Counted from the stretch's first letter, positions 1-8,730 are shown. The stretch is 64,000 bases of DNA from Bacillus sp. RO2 (GCF_012911845.1 NZ_JAAXCU010000045.1:1-64000); one strand, 5' to 3'. Notes: generated by a model from the sequence alone, not told the origin. Numbers and translations are program-made.

Positions 1-226
1 AACATTGTCCTCATAGAGCGCCAATGACTCCCTCAAGAAGGGAAATGCATGAAACATTGTCCACATAGAGTCCCAATGACTCCCTCAAGAAGGGAAATGC
101 GAGGAACATTGTCCTCATAGAGCGCCAATGACTCCCTCAAGAAGGGAAATACATGGAACAATGTCCCCATAGAGTCCCAATGACACCCTCAACAGGTCAA
201 ACACAAGAAACTTTGTCCTCATAAAA
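1..226. repeat. 52-bp tandem repeat array 1 (cut by window edge)
   Basis: Four complete units begin at 1, 53, 105 and 157 and a degraded fifth at 209, all exactly 52 bp apart. Each unit begins AACATTGTCC and contains two small dyads: CATTG...CAATG, and TCCCT-CAAGA-AGGGA. Units alternate between CATAGAGCGCC and CATAGAGTCCC versions. The array probably continues left of the window. Its sequence is unrelated to the other three arrays here, but the period is the same. No coding potential is evident. It lies upstream of the spoIIM promoter. Confidence 0.9.
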
Positions 227-295
227 CTTAAATCCCACAAGTTCCCCTCACAGTAGACGCAATCCGCCCTTTTAAAAATTCTAATTCTAAAACAA

Positions 296-324
296 GTCAT
301 ACTTCCCTGCCTCTATCATACAAT
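296..324 (+). promoter_or_regulatory. sigma-E type promoter of spoIIM
   Basis: A -35 element GTCATACT (296-303) and a -10 element CATACAAT (317-324) are separated by 13 bp. Both match the mother-cell sigma-E consensus (GKHATANH and CATACANT) without mismatch. The predicted start lies just before the AGGAGG ribosome binding site at 341-346. B. subtilis spoIIM is known to be sigma-E dependent, which fits. Confidence 0.8.
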
Positions 325-353
325 CTAGTAAGAGAGTGATAGGAGGAAGAGGG

Positions 354-995
354 ATGAAAAAACAGTCGCGGTTTACTATTTTACTAGGGCATATAAAAGA
401 ACACTCCTCTCTATATTTGTTTATAGTGGTACTTTTTTTTATGGGAGTAATCTTTGGGGCCATTGTGGTCAATAGCATGAATTTTTCGCAAAAACAGGAT
501 CTGTTTGTCTATTTGAGCAGGTTCTTTGGTCAAGTGGAAGAAGGACAGTTTGCAAGCTCGAAAGATATATTTTTTCAGAGTTATTTTCATAATATTAAAT
601 ACGTACTTCTCATGTGGGTACTTGGCATATCCATCATTGGACTTCCAGTAATTTTAATCCTACTGTTTTTAAAAGGAGTGGTAGTAGGATTTACCGTTGG
701 ATTCTTAGTAAATCAACTTAGCTGGAAAGGGTTCCTGTTTTCCTTTGTGGCTATTCTTCCACAGAACATGATTGCCATTCCAGCCTACATTATTATCGGA
801 ACTTTATCCGTCGCCTTTACCTTAAAAATGATCAGGCAGCAATTTGTAAAAAGAATACAAGAACCGTTTTTTCAGCAATTTATGAGGTACACGATGGCGA
901 TGGGGCTCATTTGCTTACTGCTTGTCGGTGCTTCATTAATCGAAGCGTTGGCTTCACCAATATTCATGAAGTCAGTCATTTCTATATTAGAATAA
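354..995 (+). CDS. spoIIM: Stage II sporulation protein M (SpoIIM)
   Basis: This is a membrane subunit of the SpoIID-SpoIIM-SpoIIP engulfment machinery, which remodels septal peptidoglycan so that the mother cell can engulf the forespore. The protein has 213 residues, close to the 214 of B. subtilis SpoIIM. It has about five hydrophobic segments: one near residues 20-45, three between about 80 and 160, and one at the C-terminus. The ATG at 354 was chosen because AGGAGG ends 7 bp upstream; the GTG at 336 has no such site. The gene stands alone behind a sigma-E promoter and directly before fur, as in B. subtilis. Family assignment rests on length, topology, promoter and synteny. Confidence 0.93.
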   Translation: MKKQSRFTILLGHIKEHSSLYLFIVVLFFMGVIFGAIVVNSMNFSQKQDLFVYLSRFFGQVEEGQFASSKDIFFQSYFHNIKYVLLMWVLGISIIGLPVILILLFLKGVVVGFTVGFLVNQLSWKGFLFSFVAILPQNMIAIPAYIIIGTLSVAFTLKMIRQQFVKRIQEPFFQQFMRYTMAMGLICLLLVGASLIEALASPIFMKSVISILE

Positions 996-1003
996 TAATT
1001 AAA

Positions 1004-1041
1004 TAATAATAATTATCTTTGCTTATTTATAATCATTATTT
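1004..1041 (+). promoter_or_regulatory. Two PerR/Fur-type operator boxes upstream of fur
   Basis: Positions 1004-1018 (TAATAATAATTATCT) match the Fur 7-1-7 box TGATAATnATTATCA at 12 of 14 defined positions. Positions 1027-1041 (TTATAATCATTATTT) match the Per box TTATAATnATTATAA at 12 of 14. The second box ends 7 bp before the -35 element of the fur promoter. In B. subtilis fur is a PerR target, so PerR control is the simpler reading; Fur autoregulation through the first box is an inference. Confidence 0.6.
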
Positions 1042-1047
1042 TTTTCT

Positions 1048-1076
1048 TTGACAGTTCCCTGCGCTTTCGATAAAAT
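1048..1076 (+). promoter_or_regulatory. sigma-A promoter of fur
   Basis: TTGACA (1048-1053) and TAAAAT (1071-1076) are separated by 17 bp, a near-consensus housekeeping promoter. Two iron/peroxide-type boxes lie just upstream. Confidence 0.8.
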
Positions 1077-1104
1077 AAAGTGGTATAGCGAGGGAGGGAA
1101 CGAA

Positions 1105-1572
1105 ATGGAAACAAGGATAGATCGCATAAAAAAGCTACTGCATTCCGCAAGCTATAAGCTAACTCCTCAGCGAGAATCAACAGTCCGAGTCTTGCTGGAA
1201 CATGAAGAGGACCATTTGAGCGCGGAAGATGTATACCTCCTCGTGAAAGAAAAGTCACCTGAAATTGGACTGGCTACTGTATACCGAACTTTGGAACTAC
1301 TGACGGAATTGAAAATTGTCGATAAAATAAATTTTGGCGATGGAGTATCACGCTATGATTTACGCCAAGAGGGCGCTAAGCATTTCCATCATCACTTAGT
1401 TTGTATAGAGTGTGGAGCCGTTGATGAGATTCAAGACGATCTCTTAGAAGATGTAGAGGCAATTGTAGAACGTGATTGGAATTTCAAAATTAAGGATCAT
1501 CGTTTAACCTTTCATGGAGTTTGCCATCGATGCCAAGATCCGGAAGATCAAACTGAAGAAGAAAGTACATAA
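1105..1572 (+). CDS. fur: Ferric uptake regulator Fur
   Basis: Fur is a Fe(II)-dependent repressor of iron acquisition genes. The 155-residue protein has an N-terminal winged helix (about 1-85) with the recognition segment around GLATVYRTLELL (55-66) and a C-terminal metal-binding dimerisation domain. That domain has a histidine cluster HFHHH (93-97), C100-x2-C103 and C140-x2-C143, the structural zinc pair arrangement of Fur. It is nearly identical to B. subtilis Fur along its length. The ATG at 1105 follows GGAGGGAACGAA; earlier in-frame starts overlap the promoter. It is transcribed alone and ends in a terminator. Confidence 0.97.
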   Translation: METRIDRIKKLLHSASYKLTPQRESTVRVLLEHEEDHLSAEDVYLLVKEKSPEIGLATVYRTLELLTELKIVDKINFGDGVSRYDLRQEGAKHFHHHLVCIECGAVDEIQDDLLEDVEAIVERDWNFKIKDHRLTFHGVCHRCQDPEDQTEEEST

Positions 1573-1573
1573 G

Positions 1574-1604
1574 CCTTTTCCGACAAACACGGAAAAGGTT
1601 TTTA
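1574..1604 (+). terminator. Terminator of fur
   Basis: CCTTTTCCG (1574-1582) pairs with CGGAAAAGG over a 7-base loop and is followed by a T-rich tract. Confidence 0.85.
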
Positions 1605-1698
1605 TTTTGTTTTAAAGGTATAATTGTGCTTGAATTTGTCATACCTTCTAATAAGACAAGTTTATTTGCTTAACTTGCATATTTGGAGGTAGACTTTC

Positions 1699-1926
1699 AT
1701 GAAGAAAATTATAGATTCATGCTATAATACATTTAAAGTATTTATATTATTCACCGGTTGTACAGTTCTATTTTACTATGGAATCATGTGGATTAATCAA
1801 GAGTATCAAAATTATCACCGCTATGACGAGCCTGAAGGGGCAGCGGTGAAAGTGACAAAAATGGTAGAAGAGAGGGATGAGGGCTGGTTGCAGCGCTTGG
1901 TATTCTTTTATCATTACGGGGAGTAG
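1699..1926 (+). CDS. yqzK: YqzK family small membrane protein
   Basis: This is a 75-residue protein with one hydrophobic segment (about residues 13-30), a basic N-terminus and a polar C-terminal tail ending in HYGE. It matches the position and character of B. subtilis YqzK between fur and xerD; its function is unknown. GGAGG lies about 10 bp before the ATG. It ends 6 bp before xerD, so the two are probably co-transcribed. Confidence 0.8.
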   Translation: MKKIIDSCYNTFKVFILFTGCTVLFYYGIMWINQEYQNYHRYDEPEGAAVKVTKMVEERDEGWLQRLVFFYHYGE

Positions 1927-1932
1927 AGGGTA

Positions 1933-2823
1933 TTGCAGGATCAATTAAAAGATTTTATTCATTTTTTAGTAGTGGAAAAAGGCCTGGCATCAAACACAGT
2001 CGTTTCCTATGAGAGAGACTTGAAATCTTATCTTTTGTATTTGAATAAGGTAGAGGAGATATCCTCGTTAGACGCGGTGACTCGTTCTACCATCATACAA
2101 TTTTTAAAGTTTCTCACCGAAAATGGGAAATCATCCAAAACCATTGCCAGACATATTGCCTCTATACGCTCATTTCATCAATTTTTGCTTAGAGAAAAGG
2201 TCACAACTCAAGATCCAACCGTACATATTGACCGTCCTAAACAAGAACAAAAGCTTCCACAAGTGATGTCTTTAGAAGAGGTGCAAGCATTACTTGATTC
2301 ACCTGATACAACCAAAGTGTTCGGAATTCGCGATAAAGCGATGCTAGAACTATTGTATGCAACTGGTATGCGTGTCTCCGAGCTAATATCCCTGAATCTT
2401 AGTGATGTGCATTTAACTATGGGGTTCGTCCGTTGCATTGGAAAGGGAAACAAGGAAAGAATCATTCCGCTTGGATCAATGGCTCAAAATGCGATCACCA
2501 ATTATATAGAAGAAAGTCGAAGCCAACTGTTAAAGAAAAAGACCACTGATGCTTTGTTTGTGAATCTTTATGGTAACCGTCTTACTAGACAGGGCTTCTG
2601 GAAAATATTAAAGAAGTTGACAAAGGAAGCAGGTATTGAAAAAGAGTTGACTCCTCATACATTGAGACATTCCTTTGCTACACACCTTTTGGAAAATGGG
2701 GCAGATCTTCGTGCCGTTCAAGAGATGTTAGGTCATGCGGATATTTCAACTACTCAAATATACACACATGTCACCAAGACCCGAATGAAGGATGTTTACT
2801 CCATGTTCCATCCAAGAGCTTAA
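1933..2823 (+). CDS. xerD: Site-specific tyrosine recombinase XerD (RipX/CodV partner)
   Basis: XerD works with a second Xer recombinase at the dif site to resolve chromosome dimers near the terminus at division. The 296 residues equal the B. subtilis length. Domains are an N-terminal SAM-like core-binding region (1-85) and a catalytic region (105-290). The catalytic set is R147 (GMRVSEL), K171, H242-x2-R245, H268 and the nucleophile Y277 (QIYTHV). It starts with TTG at 1933 after AGAGGG; no ATG alternative keeps the conserved N-terminus. Confidence 0.96.
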   Translation: MQDQLKDFIHFLVVEKGLASNTVVSYERDLKSYLLYLNKVEEISSLDAVTRSTIIQFLKFLTENGKSSKTIARHIASIRSFHQFLLREKVTTQDPTVHIDRPKQEQKLPQVMSLEEVQALLDSPDTTKVFGIRDKAMLELLYATGMRVSELISLNLSDVHLTMGFVRCIGKGNKERIIPLGSMAQNAITNYIEESRSQLLKKKTTDALFVNLYGNRLTRQGFWKILKKLTKEAGIEKELTPHTLRHSFATHLLENGADLRAVQEMLGHADISTTQIYTHVTKTRMKDVYSMFHPRA

Positions 2824-2854
2824 TAATTGATTCTTTTGCGGGAACAGAAGAAAA

Positions 2855-2886
2855 GGCTGTTCGAACAATCTGAACAGTCTTTTTTT
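2855..2886 (+). terminator. Terminator of yqzK-xerD
   Basis: GGCTGTTC (2855-2862) pairs with GAACAGTC (2872-2879) with one G-U pair, followed by a run of seven T. Confidence 0.85.
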
Positions 2887-2896
2887 ATCATTTTAA

Positions 2897-2925
2897 TTGC
2901 AACATTGAAAGCGCTTGTTTATACT
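2897..2925 (+). promoter_or_regulatory. deoB-punA promoter with a CcpA cre site in the spacer
   Basis: TTGCAA (2897-2902) and TATACT (2920-2925) are 17 bp apart. The sequence TGAAAGCGCTTGTT (2906-2919) matches the cre consensus TGWAARCGYTWNCW at 13 of 14 positions and fills the spacer, a position where CcpA binding would block RNA polymerase. The B. subtilis drm-pupG operon is described as catabolite repressed, which agrees. Confidence 0.75.
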
Positions 2926-2935
2926 GGTATCAGAG

Positions 2936-2949
2936 GTCAGACTTCTGAC
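2936..2949. promoter_or_regulatory. Perfect 14-bp dyad near the deoB transcription start
   Basis: GTCAGA-CT-TCTGAC is a perfect inverted repeat about 10 bp downstream of the deoB -10 element. It could be an operator for a nucleoside-responsive or GntR-like repressor. No regulator is identified. Confidence 0.45.
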
Positions 2950-3042
2950 AAATAGAAGTGTAGTCTTGTATGACTATCCTAGATAAAAAAGGGGAAAATA
3001 CAAGAGGTAAAATCAGATCGAAAGTTTGTAGGAGGTAAAAAA

Positions 3043-4227
3043 ATGAGTTCTTATACATATAAAAGAGTGTTTTTAGTAGTGCTGGATTCTGTTGGAATCG
3101 GCGAAGCACCGGATGCTGAAAAGTTCGGTGATAAGGGTGCCGATACCCTAGGGCATATTGCAGAGCGCATGAACGGGTTGAACATGCCGAACATGGCCAA
3201 GCTTGGTCTAAGTAATATTGAAGAAGTGAAAGGTGTCCCTAAGGCAGAAAAGCCTTTAGCTTATTTTACGAAAATGGAAGAAGCATCAAGCGGAAAAGAT
3301 ACGATGACAGGTCATTGGGAGATTATGGGCTTGCGTATTGATACACCATTCCGTGTTTTCCCTGATGGATTCCCAGATGAGCTTATTGAAGAGTTGGAAG
3401 AACGTACTGGTCGTAAAATTATTGGGAACATTCCTGCTAGTGGAACGGAGATTCTTGATCAACTTGGTCAGGAACACGTAGATTCAGGAGCATTAATTGT
3501 TTATACTTCTGCAGATTCCGTTCTACAAATTGCAGCGCATGAAGATGTTGTTCCTATTGAAGAGCTATATGACATTTGTAAAATTGCACGTGAATTAACT
3601 TTAGATGAAAAATACATGGTCGGTCGTATAATTGCACGTCCATTTATTGGTGAAGCAGGTAACTGGAAGCGTACCTCTAACCGTCATGACTATGCATTGA
3701 AACCATTTGAACGTACTGTTATGAATGAACTGAAAGATAGTGGATTTGACGTTATTTCCATTGGGAAAATCTCTGATATTTTTGATGGGGAGGGTGTGAC
3801 GAAATCACTTCGCACTGTCTCCAACATGGACGGAATGGACAAATTGGTGGAAACGACAACTATGGACTTTACCGGTATCAGTTTCTTGAACCTGGTTGAT
3901 TTTGATGCAGTTTACGGTCACAGAAGAGATCCAGAAGGTTATGGAAAAGCATTAGAAGAGTATGATGCGCGCTTACCTGAAGTGTTTGCCAATTTAAAAG
4001 AGGATGATCTTTTGATTATTACTGCTGACCACGGCAACGATCCAACAGCGCCTGGAACAGATCATACGAGAGAATATGTGCCATTATTAGCGTACTCCCC
4101 TCAACATAAAGAAGGTAAACAGTTAGATATCCGTAAAACTTTTGCAGATATCGGCGCTACAATTTCGGACAACTTTAATACAAGAATGCCTAAGCACGGA
4201 AAAAGCTTTTTACAAGATTTAAACTAG
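3043..4227 (+). CDS. deoB: Phosphopentomutase DeoB (Drm)
   Basis: DeoB interconverts ribose-1-P or deoxyribose-1-P and the 5-phosphates, feeding nucleoside-derived pentose into central metabolism. The 394 residues match the family length. It belongs to the alkaline phosphatase superfamily. D15 (VVLDSVGIG) and T87 (GKDTMTGHW, the phospho-threonine position of the Bacillus enzyme) are present, as are the C-terminal metal motifs TADHGNDP and GTDHTRE. The gene has a strong GGAGG site and is followed 13 bp later by punA. The upstream promoter carries a cre element. Confidence 0.97.
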   Translation: MSSYTYKRVFLVVLDSVGIGEAPDAEKFGDKGADTLGHIAERMNGLNMPNMAKLGLSNIEEVKGVPKAEKPLAYFTKMEEASSGKDTMTGHWEIMGLRIDTPFRVFPDGFPDELIEELEERTGRKIIGNIPASGTEILDQLGQEHVDSGALIVYTSADSVLQIAAHEDVVPIEELYDICKIARELTLDEKYMVGRIIARPFIGEAGNWKRTSNRHDYALKPFERTVMNELKDSGFDVISIGKISDIFDGEGVTKSLRTVSNMDGMDKLVETTTMDFTGISFLNLVDFDAVYGHRRDPEGYGKALEEYDARLPEVFANLKEDDLLIITADHGNDPTAPGTDHTREYVPLLAYSPQHKEGKQLDIRKTFADIGATISDNFNTRMPKHGKSFLQDLN

Positions 4228-4240
4228 GAGGAACCTACAA

Positions 4241-5056
4241 ATGAATTTAGAAGCTATTAAAAAATCAGCTGAATATATTAATGCGAAAATATCTAACAAA
4301 CCTGAAATCGGCCTAATCCTTGGGTCAGGTCTTGGCGTGTTAGCAGAAGAAATACAAAATCCTGTTGTAATTCCATACGCAGAGATTCCTGAATTCCCAG
4401 TATCCACTGTCGAAGGTCATGCAGGGCAGCTTGTTATTGGTGATTTGGAAGGAAAAACAGTTATCGCGATGCAAGGCCGTTTTCATTTCTATGAAGGTTA
4501 TGCAATGGAGAAAGTAACGTTCCCTGTCCGCGTGATGAAATATATTGGTGTCGAAAAGTTAATCGTAACTAATGCTGCCGGCGGAGTGAACGAAAGCTTC
4601 GAAGCGGGAGATCTAATGATTCTTTCTGATCACATCAACAATATGGGGACGAACCCGCTTATTGGACCGAACAATAATGAGCTTGGCGCACGCTTCCCGG
4701 ACATGTCAGAACCATATTGCAAAAATCTTCGTAAATTGGCTAAAGACGTTGCTGCAGAAATCGGCTTAAAGGTACAAGAAGGAGTATATGTTGGGAACAC
4801 AGGTCCTTCCTATGAAACTCCTGCAGAAGTTAGAATGCTTCGCACACTCGGCGGAGACGCGGTTGGAATGTCCACTGTACCAGAAGTAATTGTTGCCCGT
4901 CATAGTGGCATGAAAGTACTTGGGATCTCTTGCATCTCCAATATGGCAGCAGGAATCCTTGACCAGCCATTAACACACGACGAAGTTATGGAAACAACGG
5001 AAATGGTAAAAGCAAACTTCCTACAATTCTTAAAAACAATTGTTAAAGGTATGTAA
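4241..5056 (+). CDS. punA: Purine nucleoside phosphorylase I (PupG/PunA)
   Basis: The enzyme cleaves guanosine, inosine and their deoxy forms with phosphate, giving base and (deoxy)ribose-1-P, the DeoB substrate. It has 271 residues, as in B. subtilis PupG. The high-molecular-weight (trimeric) PNP signature is present: GSGLGVLAE near 29-37, the phosphate-site HFYEGY, TNAAGGVNESF, and the base-site segment GNTGPSYETPAEVRM followed by GMSTVPEV. It follows deoB in the same operon with AGGAGG upstream. Name synonyms are pupG and punA. Confidence 0.96.
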   Translation: MNLEAIKKSAEYINAKISNKPEIGLILGSGLGVLAEEIQNPVVIPYAEIPEFPVSTVEGHAGQLVIGDLEGKTVIAMQGRFHFYEGYAMEKVTFPVRVMKYIGVEKLIVTNAAGGVNESFEAGDLMILSDHINNMGTNPLIGPNNNELGARFPDMSEPYCKNLRKLAKDVAAEIGLKVQEGVYVGNTGPSYETPAEVRMLRTLGGDAVGMSTVPEVIVARHSGMKVLGISCISNMAAGILDQPLTHDEVMETTEMVKANFLQFLKTIVKGM

Positions 5057-5086
5057 AAAAAGAATACATTAGCTGTTGGTTGTAGC

Positions 5087-5206
5087 AATGGGCGAAGACT
5101 CCGGCGGAAAGTAGCGGTAGACTTAAGACCCCGCAGCGCGGCGAGGAGTCACAAGCACCGCCCCGTGGAAAGCGAAGCCTGGTGCGGAAATCAACAGCGG
5201 AGTTTT
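5087..5206 (+). repeat. Dispersed intergenic repeat, copy A
   Basis: This is one of several related imperfect repeats in this window. Shared landmarks in order are GGCGAAGACTCC-like, a GACCCCGCAG core, CGAGGAG, GGAAAGCGAAGCC and the end GCGGAAATCAACAGCGG. It lies between punA and pdp and probably separates them transcriptionally or pads the operon. It does not look coding. Confidence 0.75.
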
Positions 5207-5243
5207 AAGGTATTTATTTTATAGAAAATAGAGGTGTTTTGGC

Positions 5244-6548
5244 ATGAGAATGGTAGACCTTATTCAAAAGAAACGTGACGGAAAAGAACTAACAACAGAA
5301 GAAATCCAATTCATCGTAACAGGATTCACAGACGGATCCATTCCTGACTATCAAATGAGCGCTTTCTCTATGGCCATCTTCTTCCAAGGAATGAGTGACC
5401 AAGAACGTGCAGACCTTACCATGGCAATGGTGCACTCCGGTGACACTATCGACCTATCTGCTATTGAAGGTATCAAAGTTGACAAACATAGTACTGGAGG
5501 CGTAGGCGACACGACTACATTAGTACTTGCACCATTAGTAGCTGCTGTTGGTGTTCCAGTTGCTAAAATGAGTGGACGCGGACTTGGCCATACTGGTGGG
5601 ACAATTGATAAACTTGAATCTGTACCAGGCTTCCACGTGGAAATCGACAATCAAGAATTTATCGACTACGTAAACAAAAATAAAGTGGCTGTTATTGGAC
5701 AAAGTGGGAACCTAACACCTGCAGACAAAAAGCTTTATGCATTACGAGATGTAACAGCTACTGTTAACAGCATTCCGTTAATTGCAAGTTCCATCATGAG
5801 CAAAAAGATTGCCGCAGGTGCAGACGCAATTGTACTGGACGTAAAAACTGGTGCCGGCGCATTTATGAAAGACTTGGATGAAGCAAAAAAACTTGCAAAA
5901 GCAATGGTGGATATCGGAAACAATGTAGGTCGCAGAACAATGGCTGTTATTTCTGATATGAGTCAGCCACTTGGATTTGCAATTGGTAACGCTTTGGAAA
6001 TTAAAGAAGCCATCGACACTTTGCGTGGCGAAGGTCCAAAAGATTTGGAAGAGCTATGCCTAGAGTTAGGTAGCTACATGGTTCTATTAGCGGAAAAAGC
6101 ATCTACTTTGGAAGAAGCTCGTGGTATGCTAGAAGAAGTTATCCGTTCTGGAGCAGCAATTGAAACGCTAAAAACGTTCCTAGAAGCCCAAGGTGGAGAC
6201 GCTTCAGTTGTAGATAATCCAGAAAAATTGCCGCAAGCAAAGCATGTTGTGGAACTTGAAGCAAAAGAAGCTGGAGTAGTATCTGAGATAGTAGCTGATT
6301 CTGTGGGAACTGCAGCTATGTTACTTGGTGCTGGCCGCGCAACAAAAGACTCTGAAATCGATCTTGCAGTAGGGATTGTTCTACGCAAAAAGATTGGTGA
6401 TAAAGTGGAAGCAGGCGAGTCTCTTGCAACGATCCACAGTAACCAAGAAGATTTAACAAAAGTAAAAGAAGCGTTGTATGAAAGCATTAAAGTGGTAAGT
6501 GGCGACGCAAAGGTTCCACCACTTGTGTATGATACGATTTCTGAATAA
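5244..6548 (+). CDS. pdp: Pyrimidine-nucleoside phosphorylase
   Basis: The enzyme phosphorolyses uridine, thymidine and deoxyuridine, yielding pentose-1-P for DeoB. The 434 residues equal the Bacillus family length. The thymidine/pyrimidine phosphorylase signature [17 protein letters not shown] lies near residue 112, the phosphate site [12 protein letters not shown] near 81, and the C-terminal PYNP domain spans about 345-434. AGAGGTG sits 7 bp before the ATG. In B. subtilis pdp lies with dra-nupC, so the linkage to deoB-punA is a real difference and groups the nucleoside phosphorylases with their downstream mutase. Confidence 0.96.
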   Translation: MRMVDLIQKKRDGKELTTEEIQFIVTGFTDGSIPDYQMSAFSMAIFFQGMSDQERADLTMAMVHSGDTIDLSAIEGIKVDKHSTGGVGDTTTLVLAPLVAAVGVPVAKMSGRGLGHTGGTIDKLESVPGFHVEIDNQEFIDYVNKNKVAVIGQSGNLTPADKKLYALRDVTATVNSIPLIASSIMSKKIAAGADAIVLDVKTGAGAFMKDLDEAKKLAKAMVDIGNNVGRRTMAVISDMSQPLGFAIGNALEIKEAIDTLRGEGPKDLEELCLELGSYMVLLAEKASTLEEARGMLEEVIRSGAAIETLKTFLEAQGGDASVVDNPEKLPQAKHVVELEAKEAGVVSEIVADSVGTAAMLLGAGRATKDSEIDLAVGIVLRKKIGDKVEAGESLATIHSNQEDLTKVKEALYESIKVVSGDAKVPPLVYDTISE

Positions 6549-6567
6549 TGTTTAATTGCTTTGAGAG

Positions 6568-6599
6568 CAGCCCTGCCTTTTTGGTGGGGTTGTTTTTTT
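6568..6599 (+). terminator. Terminator of pdp
   Basis: CAGCCCTGCC and GGTGGGGTTG form a 10-pair stem with G-U pairs around a T5 loop, followed by seven T. Confidence 0.8.
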
Positions 6600-6636
6600 A
6601 AGTTTTTATCCTCTTGATTATCTTTAAGTCGAAACA

Positions 6637-7335
6637 GGTAGTAGAGAGGGGTTTTCTCCGCCCGAAAAGTCATTTGTATTTCGGAAATGGTAGTAGAAAG
6701 GGGTTCTCTCCGCCCGAAAAGTCAATTGTATTTTGGAAATGGTAGTAGAGAGGGGCTCTCTCCGCCCGAAAAGTCATCTGCATTACGGAAATGGTAGTAG
6801 AGAGAGGTTCTCTCCGCCCGAAAAGTCATTTGTATTCTGGAAATAGTAGTAGAGAGGGATTCTCTCCGCCCGAAAAGTCATTTGCATTACGGAAATGGTA
6901 GTAGAGAGAGGTTCTCTCCGCCCGAAAAGTCATTTGTATTTCGGAAATGGTAGTAGAGAGGGGTTCTCTCTGCCCAAAAAGTCATCCGCATTACCCAAAT
7001 GGTAGTAGAGAGAGGTTCTCTCCGCCCAAAAAGTCATCTGCATTATCCAAATGGTAGTAGAGAGGGGGTTCTCTCCACCCGAAAAGTCATCTGCATTACC
7101 GAAATGGTAGTAGAGAGGGGTTCTCTCCCACCAAAAAATCATCCGCATTACCCAAATGGTAGTAGAGAGGGGTTCTCTCCGCCCAAAAAGTCATCCGCAT
7201 TACCCAAATGGTAGTAGAGAGAGGTTCTCTGCCCAAAAAGTCATCCGCATTACCCAAATGGTAGTAGAGAGAGGTTCTCTCCCCACCCGAAAAACCATCT
7301 CAGAGTCCCATAAGGTAGCAGAGCAGCCCTGAGCA
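6637..7335 (+). repeat. 52-bp tandem repeat array 2 (about 13 units)
   Basis: Units start with GGTAGTAGAG at 6637, 6689, 6741, 6793, 6845, 6897, 6949, 7001, 7053, 7106, 7158, 7210 and 7260, with a decayed one at 7314. The spacing is 52 bp except for 53, 50 and 54 near the end. Each unit carries a dyad GAGAG-n5-CTCTC followed by CCGCCCGAAA and then a tail of about 21 bp. Tails change along the array from ...CGGAAAT at the left to ...CCCAAAT at the right. Short open frames across the array exist only because of the repetition. The array lies between the pdp terminator and the dacF promoter. Confidence 0.95.
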
Positions 7336-7377
7336 ACCATGGTATCCAAAATTATTTCCCTCCATTTCCAAAACTTA

Positions 7378-7406
7378 GTATAAAACATGTTTTTTTGGAA
7401 AAAATG
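7378..7406 (+). promoter_or_regulatory. sigma-F type promoter of dacF
   Basis: GTATA (7378-7382) and GGAAAAAATG (7397-7406) match the forespore sigma-F elements GYATA and GGNNANANTR fully, with a 14-bp spacer. In B. subtilis dacF is read by sigma-F/sigma-G and continues into spoIIA, consistent with this arrangement. Confidence 0.65.
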
Positions 7407-7436
7407 TGAAGTAGGAATATGAATGGAGGTCTAAGG

Positions 7437-8600
7437 ATGAAAAAGTTAATTACTGCAGTAATCGCAATTGCTTTTGCTTTTTCCGCATTTAGTCCTGTTG
7501 CAGGGGCGGAAGAAAAAAGTGTTCAACTTACTGAAAATGCTAGATCTGCTATATTGATTGAACGCGACACTGGTCAAGTGTTGTATGAAAAAAACGGACA
7601 CGAAAAATTGCCTCCGGCGAGTATGACAAAAATCATGACAATGCTCTTAATTATGGAAGCTATTGATAAAGGTGAACTTACGTGGGATGAAAAAATCAGG
7701 ACAAGTGAATATGCAGCCTCTATGGGAGGATCTCAAATTTTCCTTGAGCCAGGTGAAGAAATGACGACAGATGAAATGCTTCGCGGTATTGCAATAGCAT
7801 CAGGTAATGATGCTTCTGTGGCTATGGCAGAGCGTATCGCAGGATCTGAAGATGCATTTGTAGACAGAATGAATGCGAAAGCAAAAGATCTTGGACTTGA
7901 AAACACACTATTCCAAAACCCAACAGGCTTACCGGCAAAAGATCATTACAGCACAGCAAATGACATGGCGGTAATGGCAAAAGAACTATTGAAATATGAA
8001 GGCATCACCAAATATACAGGTCAATATGAAGACTATCTCCGACAAGATTCGGAAAAGAAATTCTGGTTGGTGAATACGAATAAACTGGTTAGATTCTATC
8101 CTGGAGTCGATGGAGTGAAAACAGGATTTACACAAGAAGCAAAATACTGTTTAACTGCTACTGCCAAAAAAGACAACATGCGAGTGATTGCAGTTGTATT
8201 TGGTGCACCGACACCGAAAGACAGAAATGCTCAGATCACGAACATGCTGGATTTTGCATTCAGTCAGTACAAAACACACCCGATGTATGAAAGAAACGTA
8301 GCCGTAGGTAGGGTGGAAATTAGTAAAGGTTCTGAAAAAGAAGTAGATGCTGTAACAAGTGAACCAATATCTGTACTCACGAAAAAAGGCGAGAATACCG
8401 ATGACGTAGAGAAAGAAATTACAGTGGATGAAAATGTGAAAGCCCCTGTGAAAAAAGGAGACAAAGTAGGAAAGATTGTTTTGAAAAAAGGTGGAAAGGT
8501 TCTATCTGAAAGTGACCTTGTAGCTGCAAAAGACAGTAACGAAGCAAGCTGGTGGCAACTCTTCAAACGTTCTATGGGGCACTTCTCCAAGTTAGGATAA
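7437..8600 (+). CDS. dacF: Forespore D-alanyl-D-alanine carboxypeptidase DacF
   Basis: This is a low-molecular-weight penicillin-binding protein made in the forespore that trims pentapeptide stems and limits cortex cross-linking. The 387-residue protein has a signal peptide (1-24, ending VAGA), the serine peptidase motifs S62-M-T-K65, S122-G-N124 and K228-T-G230, a PBP5 C-terminal beta domain (about 275-360) and an amphipathic C-terminal helix (WWQLFKRSMGHF) for membrane attachment. The ATG at 7437 follows GGAGGT by 11 bp; the ATG at 7419 lacks an upstream site. It is one of two PBP5-type genes here; dacB is the other. Confidence 0.95.
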   Translation: MKKLITAVIAIAFAFSAFSPVAGAEEKSVQLTENARSAILIERDTGQVLYEKNGHEKLPPASMTKIMTMLLIMEAIDKGELTWDEKIRTSEYAASMGGSQIFLEPGEEMTTDEMLRGIAIASGNDASVAMAERIAGSEDAFVDRMNAKAKDLGLENTLFQNPTGLPAKDHYSTANDMAVMAKELLKYEGITKYTGQYEDYLRQDSEKKFWLVNTNKLVRFYPGVDGVKTGFTQEAKYCLTATAKKDNMRVIAVVFGAPTPKDRNAQITNMLDFAFSQYKTHPMYERNVAVGRVEISKGSEKEVDAVTSEPISVLTKKGENTDDVEKEITVDENVKAPVKKGDKVGKIVLKKGGKVLSESDLVAAKDSNEASWWQLFKRSMGHFSKLG

Positions 8601-8662
8601 TTTCGAATTCTACCAAAATAGAACCTGTTTTTTTAGCGAATAAACACTAGTTTTGTCTGTAG

Positions 8663-8690
8663 GCAGGAAAACGGAAATAAAATATAGAAA
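8663..8690 (+). promoter_or_regulatory. Possible sigma-H promoter of the spoIIA operon
   Basis: GCAGGAAAA (8663-8671), 14 bp, then AGAAA (8686-8690) approximates the sigma-H consensus RWAGGAnnT-N14-HGAAT with three mismatches and the correct spacing. Assignment relies partly on the known sigma-H control of spoIIA in Bacillus. Confidence 0.45.
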
Positions 8691-8730
8691 TTGACTCACT
8701 GAACAAAGTTTCCACAAGGGGGAAAGTGCA

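Noticed and set aside
6074-6673. Long minus-strand frame over the 3' half of pdp
   Set aside because: It is antisense to a strongly conserved gene, runs through the pdp terminator into the array, and lacks a binding site.
6930-7388. Short open frames on both strands across array 2 with repeating protein motifs
   Set aside because: They arise because a 52-bp unit shifts frame every repeat and has few stops; there is no ribosome binding site, start conservation or codon bias.
8608-8630. Terminator between dacF and spoIIAA
   Set aside because: TTCTA/TAGAA is only a 5-bp AT-rich stem set apart from the T run; in B. subtilis dacF reads through into spoIIA.
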